Part shown: positions 50,099 to 58,572 of the stretch, one piece after another
How positions within the stretch are numbered: position 1 is the first letter of the stretch
Layout of the letters: every line of letters starts with the position of its first letter
From: Gehongia tenuis
GTDB taxonomy: Bacteria; Bacillota; Clostridia; Christensenellales; NSJ-53
Reading direction: 5' to 3'
NCBI RefSeq assembly: GCF_014384795.1
Contig: NZ_JACRSR010000005.1
Span: 33,136 to 97,135, forward strand
DNA: 64,000 bases
The notes under the pieces: generated by a model
The model's database searches: none
Told to the model about the DNA's origin: nothing
Seen by the model: only the letters and a program-made list of their open reading frames with translations
Translations under genes and position numbers: made by a program

Positions 50099-51838
50099 TT
50101 ATGCCTTGTGGAGTGTGAAGCTGAAACACGCGCCCTCGCCGGGTTCGCTTTCCGCCCAAATGTCTTCGTCCATAAGCTTCAGGATTTCCTTTGCAATGGA
50201 CAGTCCCAACCCGGTGCCTGTGGTGGCATGGGCCTTGTCCACCTTGTAGAATCGGTCAAAGACATGCTCCAAATCCTTGCCCGAGATACCCGTACCGGTG
50301 TCCTTCACATACAAACGCAGGCAATTCCCCTCGTCCAAGGCCCCCAGCCCTATGCCGCCCTCCGGTGTGTATTTGACGGCGTTGTCCAGCAGAATAATCA
50401 GAATCTGCTCCACCCGGTCGCCATTGGTGTACGCGACCAGGTCCTCGCTGGGCATTTCAAGCTTAAAGGAGAGGCCCGCCTTCTTCGCCATCCCCTGATA
50501 GCGGTCCGCCACATCGGCCACGATCTCGCCCACATCCACCCTATCCTTATGCAGTGCGATGCTTCCCGACTGAAGCCTGGAAAGTTCCAAAAGATCATCG
50601 ATCAGCCGGCTCAGACGCATGGTCTCCTTCAGCATATTGCCGTAGTAATGCTGGCGCTTCTCCTCATCCTTGATGAGCCCGTCCTCCAGCGTTTCCGTCA
50701 TGGCCCGAATGGATGCCACCGGCGTTTTCAGCTCGTGGGATACATTGGCCACATAGTCCCGCCGGGTCTGCTCCAGCCGCTCCGCTTCAGTAACATCCCG
50801 GAAAAGTCCCACCGCGCCGGCAACCTGTCCGCGCTCGTCCCATAGAGGTCCGATGGAAACCTCAATGATGGCGTCCTGCAGCACCAGATGCCTGGAGCGA
50901 CTCTCCGCGCTTTCCACCACTTCATCAAAATCCTGCCAAAGCTCCCCGTCGGGAATCCACGCCAAAAGGTCCTCCTGACGCGGCCCGAAAAGCCATTCCA
51001 AAGCGGGATTGGTATGGGTGACCTCGCCGTGGCGGTTTACGGCCACAAGGCCCTCATTGATACCGTTCACGATACCGCTTAGACGATTTTTCTCCAGGGT
51101 TAGTTCCCCAATCGTGGTGGCCAGTCTCCGGGAAAGCACGTTGAGGGATTGGGCCATCTGTCCAATCTCACCCTTCTGCCGCTCGTCGGCCCGCACGGTA
51201 AAGTTGCCGTCGGACAGGGTCAGCGCAACATCCCGCATCCGATTCAGCGGGCGGACGATTCGTGATGAAAAATAATAGGAAGGAATGAGCATCAGGAAGA
51301 ACACGCCCAGCATGCTGAGCACCAGCGTCACGTTGAGCCCGGACATGGCCGTGGAAACCTCCTGAAGATTCTTTGTCAATAGTATGGCGCCACGAATCTC
51401 CCCCGATTCCTCGGTGATGGGTATACCCACGATGAGCATGCTGTCCGTCCGCTGAAAAAGGCTGCCCTCCGTTTTTTTGACCACCTGGCCTTGAAGCACC
51501 TGCTGCAAATAGGTATCCAAAAACGAGGTCTGGATGTTCTCCGGCGGATGCAGATAGGCGATGGTCTGCCCGGTGATATCGTAGATATCCAGCGTTGCAT
51601 CCCACACCCCGCTGCTTCCCAAAACCTGCTTAAAAAGAGCCTGCGATATCTGGCCGTCCATGTATCCCAGCGCGAAATCGGCCAGAAACTCCGCTTTGGG
51701 CATGAGCTCCTCCGATTTGATGTCCGCAAAGGTATTCCGAGCCGTCACCGTATAAATGCCGTAGGTCAGCGCGGCGCTTAAGATGACCGTGAGCAGCACC
51801 AACAGCACGATGCGTCTCAGCAGTACGCTTTTGATCAT
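50099..51838 (-). CDS. Sensor histidine kinase (PhoR/WalK-like)
   Basis: A 579-residue kinase: first membrane helix about 9-30, external sensor to 165, second helix about 170-190, HAMP 192-245, PAS about 255-350, HisKA with phospho-His368 (NVSHELKTPVASIRAM), and HATPase (DNAVKYTPEG, GTGLGLSIAKE). The start overlaps the stop of the response-regulator gene (ATGA). The PAS-linked PhoR/WalK type often responds to phosphate or cell-wall state. Stimulus unknown. Confidence 0.95.
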   Translation of the reverse strand: MIKSVLLRRIVLLVLLTVILSAALTYGIYTVTARNTFADIKSEELMPKAEFLADFALGYMDGQISQALFKQVLGSSGVWDATLDIYDITGQTIAYLHPPENIQTSFLDTYLQQVLQGQVVKKTEGSLFQRTDSMLIVGIPITEESGEIRGAILLTKNLQEVSTAMSGLNVTLVLSMLGVFFLMLIPSYYFSSRIVRPLNRMRDVALTLSDGNFTVRADERQKGEIGQMAQSLNVLSRRLATTIGELTLEKNRLSGIVNGINEGLVAVNRHGEVTHTNPALEWLFGPRQEDLLAWIPDGELWQDFDEVVESAESRSRHLVLQDAIIEVSIGPLWDERGQVAGAVGLFRDVTEAERLEQTRRDYVANVSHELKTPVASIRAMTETLEDGLIKDEEKRQHYYGNMLKETMRLSRLIDDLLELSRLQSGSIALHKDRVDVGEIVADVADRYQGMAKKAGLSFKLEMPSEDLVAYTNGDRVEQILIILLDNAVKYTPEGGIGLGALDEGNCLRLYVKDTGTGISGKDLEHVFDRFYKVDKAHATTGTGLGLSIAKEILKLMDEDIWAESEPGEGACFSFTLHKA

Positions 51839-52527
51839 CGTTTGACCTCAAACTTGTAGCCCACACCATAGATGGTCCGGATGGACCAGGGCACATCCTC
51901 AAGCTGGAGCTTTCTCCGAACCCGCTTAATCTGGGTATCCACCACACGGGTATCTCCGAAATAATCGTAGCCCCACACCTTGGAGAGAATCTGCTCCCGG
52001 TCAAAGACCTGGCCGGGATGGGAGGCAAGCAGATACAGGACCTCCACCTCCTTGGGGGTGAAGGGTACGGGCTTGCCGTCCAGCTGCACCTCATAGCAGC
52101 CCAGATCAATGCTCAGCCGCTCAAAGCGGAGCACATTGGGCGGCTCCGCCGCCTGTTCGCTCATGCGGCGAAGCACCGCTTTGATGCGGGCCACCACCTC
52201 CCGGGGTGAAAAGGGTTTGACGATATAGTCATCCGCTCCCAACTCCAGTCCCAGCACCCGGTCGATTTCCTCACCTTTGGCGGTGAGCATAATGATGGGC
52301 ACCTGCGAAGTCTTGCGGATTTCCCGGCACACATCCGTGCCCGAAAGCTTCGGCATCATGATGTCCAGCACAATAAGATCGGGCATGTGCTCCTGCACCG
52401 CCTTCAGCGCGGCTTCCCCATCATAGGTGGAGCTGTAGGTGTAACCTTCATTCTCCAAATAGGCGCCCAGCGTCTCATGGATCGCAGGCTGATCATCACA
52501 GATCAAAATATGCGGTGTATCGTTCAT
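51835..52527 (-). CDS. OmpR/PhoB family response regulator
   Basis: A 230-residue regulator: receiver domain with acidic pair Asp11-Asp12, phosphoacceptor Asp55 (LIVLDIMMPK) and Lys107-type KPFSPREV, then a winged helix (LTPKE-like VPFTPKEVEVLYLL, VVDTQIKRVRRKL). Partner of the kinase gene downstream. Own promoter. Confidence 0.96.
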   Translation of the reverse strand: MNDTPHILICDDQPAIHETLGAYLENEGYTYSSTYDGEAALKAVQEHMPDLIVLDIMMPKLSGTDVCREIRKTSQVPIIMLTAKGEEIDRVLGLELGADDYIVKPFSPREVVARIKAVLRRMSEQAAEPPNVLRFERLSIDLGCYEVQLDGKPVPFTPKEVEVLYLLASHPGQVFDREQILSKVWGYDYFGDTRVVDTQIKRVRRKLQLEDVPWSIRTIYGVGYKFEVKR

Positions 52528-52550
52528 TTCCAGCTTACCCCCTCCCTCAA

Positions 52551-52579
52551 ATTATACGATTCCCCTCCTTCAAAGACAA
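52551..52579 (-). promoter_or_regulatory. Promoter of the two-component operon
   Basis: Minus strand TTGTCT (52579-52574), 17-base spacer, TATAAT (52556-52551). Confidence 0.7.
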
Positions 52580-52750
52580 GGCCGGGAATACCCTTTTGTC
52601 CATTTGTCAAAATCCCGTCACAAATGACTCCATTTTTATCATTCCTTTTTCCAAAATGAAAGATACCATTCATTCATGAGCAAGAATTCCGTGTAAAGCT
52701 GCGTTCACCGGCCGGGATAACCCTCTTCCTTCAAGAAACCTTCCGCTGGA

Positions 52751-52780
52751 TTGACAAAGGATGGTCCCAGTGGATACAAT
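52751..52780 (+). promoter_or_regulatory. Promoter of the pxp operon
   Basis: TTGACA (52751-52756), 18-base spacer, TACAAT (52775-52780). Confidence 0.75.
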
Positions 52781-52868
52781 AAAATAATGATTTGACGAAA
52801 GATGCGGGCTTTTGCAGGATAGGGCTTCCTCACCTGCAGCCTACAGAATAAATTGAGGTGACTTTTTT

Positions 52869-53636
52869 ATGGCCAAGATCGATTTGAACTGTGATTTGGG
52901 CGAAAGTTTTGCTCATTATACCTTGGGTCTGGATGATGAAGTGATCCCCTACATATCCTCCGCCAATATTGCCTGCGGTTTTCATGCCTCCGATCCCGTA
53001 AATATGAAAAAGACGATGGCGCTGGCGAAAAAGCACGGGGTTGCCTGCGGAGCCCACCCCGGCTTTCCCGATCTATTGGGATTTGGCCGGCGGAATATGG
53101 CGGTCACGCCCCTGGAGGCCAAAGCCTACACCCAGTATCAGCTGGGGGCGCTGTACGCTTTCTGCCGGGCGGAGGGCGTTGCCCTCAAACATGTCAAGCC
53201 CCACGGTGCTCTCTACAACATGGCAGGCAAGGATTACGCTCTTGCCCGGGCCATCTGTGAAGGGGTGCAGGAGTTTGACCGGGAGCTCATCCTCTTGGCA
53301 CTCTCCGGCAGTGAAATGGTGCGAGCCGCAAAGGATATCGGACTTCCTGTAGCCCGGGAAGTTTTTGCTGATCGTGCCTACGAAGAGGACGGATCTTTGG
53401 TGGCCCGCAGCAAGGAGGGCTCCATGATTACCGACGAGAAGCTCGCCATCCAGCGGGTGATCCGCATGGTAAAGGAAGGCAGGGTTGAAACCATCACCGG
53501 CAGAGATATTGCCATTCAGGCCGATTCCGTCTGCGTCCATGGAGATAACGTCAAAGCCCTGGCCTTTGTCCAGCAAATCCATAGCGCTCTTTCCTCGGAG
53601 GGCATCGAAATTTCGCCTTTGGAAGCGGTGATTTGA
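52869..53636 (+). CDS. pxpA: 5-oxoprolinase subunit A (LamB/YcsF family)
   Basis: A 255-residue protein with the hallmark start [17 protein letters not shown] and [17 protein letters not shown], and [13 protein letters not shown] in the middle. PxpA/B/C form an ATP-dependent 5-oxoprolinase that opens pyroglutamate to glutamate. The A subunit is the distorted barrel that binds the substrate. GAGGTG precedes the ATG. First of three overlapping or adjacent genes in canonical A-B-C order. Confidence 0.95.
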   Translation: MAKIDLNCDLGESFAHYTLGLDDEVIPYISSANIACGFHASDPVNMKKTMALAKKHGVACGAHPGFPDLLGFGRRNMAVTPLEAKAYTQYQLGALYAFCRAEGVALKHVKPHGALYNMAGKDYALARAICEGVQEFDRELILLALSGSEMVRAAKDIGLPVAREVFADRAYEEDGSLVARSKEGSMITDEKLAIQRVIRMVKEGRVETITGRDIAIQADSVCVHGDNVKALAFVQQIHSALSSEGIEISPLEAVI

Positions 53637-53637
53637 C

Positions 53638-54342
53638 GTGCTGCCCATCGAGATTCTGCCCTGCGGCGACTCAGCGGTCACCGTGGAATTTGAAAATAAA
53701 ATATCCCATAAGATCAATCACGGTGTACGGGATTTGAAAGATGCCATCCTGGAAGCCCATATTCCCGGCGTGGGTGAGATGATCCCTACCTATCGGGCTC
53801 TTATGGTGCAGTACGATCCTTGCCAAATCAGCTATCCTGAATTGGTGCACCGCATCGTGCATCTCCATGGTTCCACCGGAAAAAAGGCGGCCTCCCCCGC
53901 CAAGACCATTGAAATACCGGTGCTGTACGGTGGCAAGTACGGCCCCGACCTTGCGGATGTGGCTCAGTATCATCATATCAGCATGGAGGACGTGGTTCGT
54001 ATCCATACGCGGCCCAAGTATTTGATTTATATGCTGGGTTTTACGCCCGGTTTTCCCTATCTTGGCGGGATGAGCAAGAAAATTGCCACCCCCCGTCTGG
54101 AAACGCCCCGCACCCGTATTGCTGCGGGCAGCGTGGGTATCGCCGCTCAGCAGACCGGTCTTTATCCCATCGACTCCCCCGGCGGGTGGCGCATCATTGG
54201 CCGTACGCCTCTCAAGCTCTATGACCCGCTGCGGGAGAATCCAATTCTGCTGGAGGCCTCCCAGTACATCAAATTTCGGGCCATTAATGAGCAGGAGTTC
54301 TTGGCGATTCAGCAGCGGGAAAACAGCGAAGGGGAACAGTGA
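53638..54342 (+). CDS. pxpB: 5-oxoprolinase subunit B (KipI family)
   Basis: A 234-residue protein starting with GTG one base after the pxpA stop. The KipI signature LPCGDSAVTVEF opens it and IYMLGFTPGFPYLGGM and RIAAGSVGIAAQQTGLYP follow. It is the B subunit of 5-oxoprolinase and was formerly known as a kinase inhibitor homologue. Coupled translation with pxpA is likely. Confidence 0.95.
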   Translation: MLPIEILPCGDSAVTVEFENKISHKINHGVRDLKDAILEAHIPGVGEMIPTYRALMVQYDPCQISYPELVHRIVHLHGSTGKKAASPAKTIEIPVLYGGKYGPDLADVAQYHHISMEDVVRIHTRPKYLIYMLGFTPGFPYLGGMSKKIATPRLETPRTRIAAGSVGIAAQQTGLYPIDSPGGWRIIGRTPLKLYDPLRENPILLEASQYIKFRAINEQEFLAIQQRENSEGEQ

Positions 54343-54343
54343 T

Positions 54344-55372
54344 ATGGGTATAGAAATTTTGGAGGGCGGCTTTTTCAGCACTGTACAGGACGGCGGCCGC
54401 CATGCCTATCAGCAATATGGTATGCCTGTAGGGGGCGCCATGGATACCCACTGCATGGCTCTCGCCAATATTCTCGTTGGCAATCCAATTTATACCGAAG
54501 TTCTTGAGATGACTTATACAGGCATGGTTATGCGCTTTCATGAATCGAACTTTTTTGCTGTGGTAAGCCATGGTGTGGAAATTAGGCTTAGCGGCACTTC
54601 CCTTCTTCCTAACAGAGCCTATCTCGCCCAAAAGGGGGATACGCTGTCCATTGGAACCGTTACAGAAGGCTGCCGGGCTTATCTCGCTTTGGCGGGCGGA
54701 CTGAATCTGCCTGAAGTGATGGGAAGCAAATCCACCTATATTAAAGGAAAACTTGGCGGATACTACGGCCGAAAGCTCCGTGCCGGCGATCGGATCAGTT
54801 TTCTCACGCCTAAAACCCAATTAGCCAATGCCGATTTCCGCGCCATTCCCGCCTCCCTTTTCCCCAAGCCTTCTCCCACCCTTCGGGTTATCCTGGGACC
54901 CCAGCTGGACGCCTTCACGCCGGAGGGTGTGCAGACCTTTCTTCAGGAGCCCTATACCGTCAGCGCCAACAGCGACCGTATGGGATACCGTTTTTCCGGT
55001 CCTTTCGTTGCACATAAGCCGGGCATCAACGGCAACATCATTTCCGATGCCATCGCTTTCGGCGCCGTTCAGGTTCCCGGCGAAGGCCACCCCATCGTCA
55101 TGATGGCCGATCGGCAGACCACCGGCGGCTATACCAAGATTGCCAACGTTATTTCCGTGGATCTACCCGCTCTGGCCCAGATGCGTCCCGGACAAAACGT
55201 CCACTTTCAGCCAATTTCGCTGGGCAAAGCGCATGAACTCCTCGCTCGCCGAAGCCAGCAATATGCGCTTCTCCAGCGCCTGTTGGATCATGAAGTCATT
55301 GAAAAGGACCTCCATATGCGCCTTCAGGTCGAATCCAGCAGCTACCAAGTGGATATCCTTCAGATTGGCTAA
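54344..55372 (+). CDS. pxpC: 5-oxoprolinase subunit C (KipA/biotin-dependent carboxylase-like)
   Basis: A 342-residue protein starting at the ATG one base after the pxpB stop; the same frame continues upstream but inside pxpB. The family opening IEILEGGFFSTVQDGGRHAY and GMPVGGAMDTHCMALAN is clear, and PVVAHKPGINGNIISDAIAF-type segments follow. Third subunit of 5-oxoprolinase. The operon ends here; no obvious terminator was seen, but a 330-base AT-rich region follows. Confidence 0.95.
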   Translation: MGIEILEGGFFSTVQDGGRHAYQQYGMPVGGAMDTHCMALANILVGNPIYTEVLEMTYTGMVMRFHESNFFAVVSHGVEIRLSGTSLLPNRAYLAQKGDTLSIGTVTEGCRAYLALAGGLNLPEVMGSKSTYIKGKLGGYYGRKLRAGDRISFLTPKTQLANADFRAIPASLFPKPSPTLRVILGPQLDAFTPEGVQTFLQEPYTVSANSDRMGYRFSGPFVAHKPGINGNIISDAIAFGAVQVPGEGHPIVMMADRQTTGGYTKIANVISVDLPALAQMRPGQNVHFQPISLGKAHELLARRSQQYALLQRLLDHEVIEKDLHMRLQVESSSYQVDILQIG

Positions 55373-55698
55373 GAAAATGTTTTTTATTTTCGGCATTTGT
55401 ACAAATTTGTATAAACTATGTTTTCTGAAAATAAGCCCGTTAAACTCCATTAAATATTTCGAAATCATTTCATAATTATTTCATATCTTTTAATATAACG
55501 AGATTTTTCCATTTGCATCTTGATTTTATTTCCTTAAACAGCTATAGTCATTATTAGAAATCGTTTTACAGGGTCGTGCGGGCGGCCAAATTTATTTACA
55601 TATTAAGAAAACGTTTAGATCACACTTCGGATGAATTTCCTCAGGCCCATGCAGGTTTGAGGTCTTCATAAAAATAACGTGTGAAAAGGGGATGTATC
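55373..55698. other. AT-rich control region before SBP3
   Basis: 326 bases without a gene. Elements: perfect palindrome ATTTGTACAAAT (55395-55406), promoter 55520-55548, and a cre-like AGAAAACGTTTAGA (55606-55619) in the leader. Confidence 0.5.
55520..55548 (+). promoter_or_regulatory. Putative promoter of SBP3
   Basis: TTGATT (55520-55525), 17-base spacer, TATAGT (55543-55548). Confidence 0.5.
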
Positions 55699-57558
55699 AT
55701 GAAAGGAAACCTCAAAAGATGGATTGCTATCGTCTTTGTGGTCGCGTTGCTAGGATCATTGCTGGCAGCCTGCGGAGGCGGCAACGCTGCAACGCCTTCC
55801 GCTTCAGCCGGCGGGGAAGCAACTCCCAAGGCCAGCGATGAAGCCGATAAGGATGATGGCAAGGACGACGAGGCTTCGGCTGGCGGCGATGCAACCGCTA
55901 CCAACCTGCCCCGTGAAGAAACCCTCTACTACGCTGGTTTGGGCCTTTGGGCTGCTCCGCAGACCTTCAACCCCATCGCTGGCGTGACCACCTTTCCGAT
56001 GCCGAACGCATCCGGTTTCGCTCTTTTGTATGAAACGTTGTTTTCCTACAATCTGCTGACCGGCGAGATGGAGCCCCTGATCGCCGACAGTTATGAGTGG
56101 ACCGACGATCTGACCTGCGAGGTCAAGATCAATCCCGATGCCCATTGGAACGATGGTGAGAAGCTGACCGCTGAGGATGTGGCTTACACTTTCAACCTGG
56201 CCAATGAGATCGCCATTTCCTGGTCCTCCATTTGGACCAACTGCGAATCCGTTGAAGCTACCGACGAAACCACCGTCGTCTTTAAGATGAAGGCCGACAA
56301 TCCCAACCGTCTGCTGGTGAATGAGCTTTTGGCAAGCACCTACATCATTCCCAAGCATATTTGGGAGCCCAAGTATGAGGAGCTGGGAGAAACCGATCTT
56401 CGCCAGTGGCAGAACTTTGAGGATCCCGTGGGTTCCGGTCCCTACAAGATTTACTATTTTGATGACACCCGTGTCGTGACCATCCGTGACGACAACTACT
56501 GGGGTCAAACCGAGAGCCGCTTTGGCAAGCTGCCCACGCCCAAGTACATCGCCCATATGGTGTACAAGGACAACGCCGCTGCCAACAACGCTTTCAAAGC
56601 GGGCGAAGCTGACATCTCCCAGGCCTTTATTCCGGAAATCTGGAAGGTTTGGGAAGGCGATATGGAAGGCGGTACCTATTTGAAGGAGCTGCCCTACCAC
56701 ATTCCTGGCGGCATGCCCTCCATTTTCTTCAACATGGAACTGCCCGGTTTGGACAATTCCGAAGTGCGTCGTGCAATCGGTTACAGCATCAACTATCCCA
56801 AGGTTGCTGAACTGGCTCTGAGCGGTTATTCCGCTGACATGGTGCCCTCCATCCTGATGCCCACCGAGTGGGATCAGTACCTCAACAACAGCGATGAGCT
56901 GGATGCTCTGCGCTGGACCTATGACGTGGATAAAGCCAATGAGATCCTGGACGGCTTGGGCGCCGAAAAGGGCTCCGATGGTATCCGTGTGCTGAACGGC
57001 GAGCGGATGGGCCCCTGGTCCGTGGAGTGCCCGAAGTCCTTCTCCGACTGGACCGCTGCTCTTGAAATCGTGGCCACCGGCTCCAGAGACATCGGCGTGG
57101 AAATCGTGGTTGACCTGCCTGAGCGTCCCACCTGGGAGAATCATTATCAGACCGGTGAGTTTGATATGATCATGTACACTCCCGCCGGCACCCTCTCCCC
57201 CAGCCAGCCGTGGCAGCGCGTGCGCTATCTGATGTACTCCAAGGAACTGAAGCCTCGCGGCGAGCAGATCTTCCTCAACTTCAGCCGTTTCCAGAGCGAC
57301 AGGGCTGATGAACTCATCGAGGCGATTCCGAATGAGACTGACGAAGCCAAGATCAAGGAAATGTATACCGAGCTGGATAAGATCTGGCTGGAGAATGTGC
57401 CTTCCTTGCCGCTTATGTATCGTCCCGGCCAGTTCTACGAATTCAATGAGACCGTATGGACCGGCTTCCCGACAGAGGATAACAACCCCAACAATATTCC
57501 TCCGTTCCACTATCAGGCCGGCAACAAACTGTGGTTCTACCTGGAGCCCAAGAACTAA
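55699..57558 (+). CDS. ABC transporter solute-binding lipoprotein, family 5 (SBP3)
   Basis: A 619-residue lipoprotein, start at 55699 after AAAGGGGAT (a longer frame has weaker support). Lipobox LLAAC with Cys25, acidic Ala/Gly/Asp linker to about 70, SBP_bac_5 core (CEVKINPDAHWNDGEKLTAEDV, PVGSGPYKI). It is closer to SBP4/SBP5 than to SBP1/SBP2. Followed by a terminator and then a GntR gene that may control it. Ligand unknown, peptide or oligosaccharide. Confidence 0.93.
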   Translation: MKGNLKRWIAIVFVVALLGSLLAACGGGNAATPSASAGGEATPKASDEADKDDGKDDEASAGGDATATNLPREETLYYAGLGLWAAPQTFNPIAGVTTFPMPNASGFALLYETLFSYNLLTGEMEPLIADSYEWTDDLTCEVKINPDAHWNDGEKLTAEDVAYTFNLANEIAISWSSIWTNCESVEATDETTVVFKMKADNPNRLLVNELLASTYIIPKHIWEPKYEELGETDLRQWQNFEDPVGSGPYKIYYFDDTRVVTIRDDNYWGQTESRFGKLPTPKYIAHMVYKDNAAANNAFKAGEADISQAFIPEIWKVWEGDMEGGTYLKELPYHIPGGMPSIFFNMELPGLDNSEVRRAIGYSINYPKVAELALSGYSADMVPSILMPTEWDQYLNNSDELDALRWTYDVDKANEILDGLGAEKGSDGIRVLNGERMGPWSVECPKSFSDWTAALEIVATGSRDIGVEIVVDLPERPTWENHYQTGEFDMIMYTPAGTLSPSQPWQRVRYLMYSKELKPRGEQIFLNFSRFQSDRADELIEAIPNETDEAKIKEMYTELDKIWLENVPSLPLMYRPGQFYEFNETVWTGFPTEDNNPNNIPPFHYQAGNKLWFYLEPKN

Positions 57559-57572
57559 CATTTCGTTTCAAA

Positions 57573-57603
57573 GGCGCCCGCAATACGCGGGCGTCTTTTT
57601 TTT
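57573..57603 (+). terminator. Intrinsic terminator after SBP3
   Basis: 9-bp stem GGCGCCCGC / GCGGGCGTC with 5-base loop and a long T-run. Confidence 0.92.
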
Positions 57604-57647
57604 GATCGAATCCCACATAAAAATTTGGGATTCGCCCCAAAGAAGTA

Positions 57648-57676
57648 TTGACTTTACAGACCAAACGTTTTATGAT
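57648..57676 (+). promoter_or_regulatory. Promoter of the first gntR gene
   Basis: TTGACT (57648-57653), 17-base spacer, TATGAT (57671-57676). AAACGTTT (57663-57670) abuts the -10 box. Confidence 0.7.
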
Positions 57677-57697
57677 GAATGTGTTGATAAATTAGGT

Positions 57698-57707
57698 TTG
57701 CATGCAA
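57698..57707. promoter_or_regulatory. Palindrome before the first gntR gene
   Basis: Perfect TTGCATGCAA in the leader, overlapping TGCAAGTT (57703-57710), a word also found before the second gntR gene. Likely autoregulatory site; inferred. Confidence 0.45.
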
Positions 57708-57739
57708 GTTACATGTTAGAAGGAGGTTGCCTGGTTTTC

Positions 57740-58414
57740 ATGAATTTGAAGCTCCATTCCCCGGGCGCCACCGACCTTGTGAGCCAGGCCTATGCGTATA
57801 TCAAACGCAAGATTGTAACCAATGAACTGAAGTCCGGAGATGCGCTGAGCATATCCGCTTTGTCCAAGGAACTCAACATCAGCCGCACCCCCATCACCGC
57901 GGCCTGCCAGCGGCTGGAGTACGACGGATTTGTCAATATCGTACCCAAACAGGGAGTGGTTGTGCGGTTTCTGACCGTAAATGAGGCCCGGGACATCACC
58001 GAGCTGCGGGCGGCTATCGAGACCTATTCGGCCAAACGTGTCTTTCACGTTATAGATAAGGAAGACATTGCAAACCTGGAGGAAGGATTTGTGCGGATGG
58101 CTAAGAGCCGGGTTAATCTTTACCAGTTCATGCTGGAAGATACCGGAATGCACAAGTATCTTCTCGGGAAGGGAAGCAACGATCAATTTTTAAGTATTGT
58201 GGATAATCTCTACGATTTATCCGTGCTGATAGGCCTGATGACGGGACAGGATCCCGCCAGATTGGATGATATTTTGCAGGAGCATCGAAACATCATTGAT
58301 GCCCTGATTGACAAGGATATGGACCGCTTTGTGCGCAGTCTTGACATCAATATCATGAATGGTTTCATAAGCCTCAGCGGCCAGTATATCCGAAATGTGG
58401 GAACGCTTGTGTAA
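57740..58414 (+). CDS. GntR family regulator, FCD type (first copy)
   Basis: A 224-residue regulator. N-terminal winged helix: QAYAYIKRKIVTNELKSGDA, then ALSKELNISRTPITAACQRL recognition helix and GFVNIVPKQGVVV wing. The C-terminal FCD domain has the usual metal-binding pattern with Asp and His residues (LEDTGMHKYLL, LQEHRNIIDALIDKD). The AGGAGG lies 13 bases before the ATG, a long spacing; the matching start of its paralogue supports this site. FCD GntR proteins sense small carboxylates or sugar acids. Likely regulates SBP3/SBP4. Confidence 0.92.
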   Translation: MNLKLHSPGATDLVSQAYAYIKRKIVTNELKSGDALSISALSKELNISRTPITAACQRLEYDGFVNIVPKQGVVVRFLTVNEARDITELRAAIETYSAKRVFHVIDKEDIANLEEGFVRMAKSRVNLYQFMLEDTGMHKYLLGKGSNDQFLSIVDNLYDLSVLIGLMTGQDPARLDDILQEHRNIIDALIDKDMDRFVRSLDINIMNGFISLSGQYIRNVGTLV

Positions 58415-58419
58415 GAATA

Positions 58420-58499
58420 AAACCGAGGGTTGATCTGAATTGGACCGATCGATCTTAAATATGTACTCAGCTACGTTCAGCGAGGATTGCCCTCGGTTT
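58420..58499. repeat. Long-range inverted repeat between gntR and SBP4
   Basis: Perfect 10-base arms AAACCGAGGG (58420-58429) and CCCTCGGTTT (58490-58499) with 60 bases between. It could fold as a long stem-loop in the leader RNA; too long a loop for a normal terminator. Confidence 0.4.
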
Positions 58500-58572
58500 G
58501 CAATGGAATGAAATGTGGCCGGCCGGCCGCTTTTCATAAAACAAAAACAGCACACGAGGAGGTCAAAAATTG

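Larger units (their letters stand above)
52528..52868. other. Divergent promoter region between response regulator and pxpA
   Basis: 341 bases without a gene. It holds the two promoters listed next. A pair of TTTGTC repeats nine bases apart (near 52597-52610) could be a PhoP-like box; that is a guess. Confidence 0.45.

Noticed and set aside
55804..57561. 585-residue minus-strand frame
   Set aside because: Antisense to SBP3, same reason as for SBP2.
58515..58530. GGCCGGCCGGCCGC as a terminator of the first gntR gene
   Set aside because: Self-complementary but no clean loop and only four T; too weak to call.
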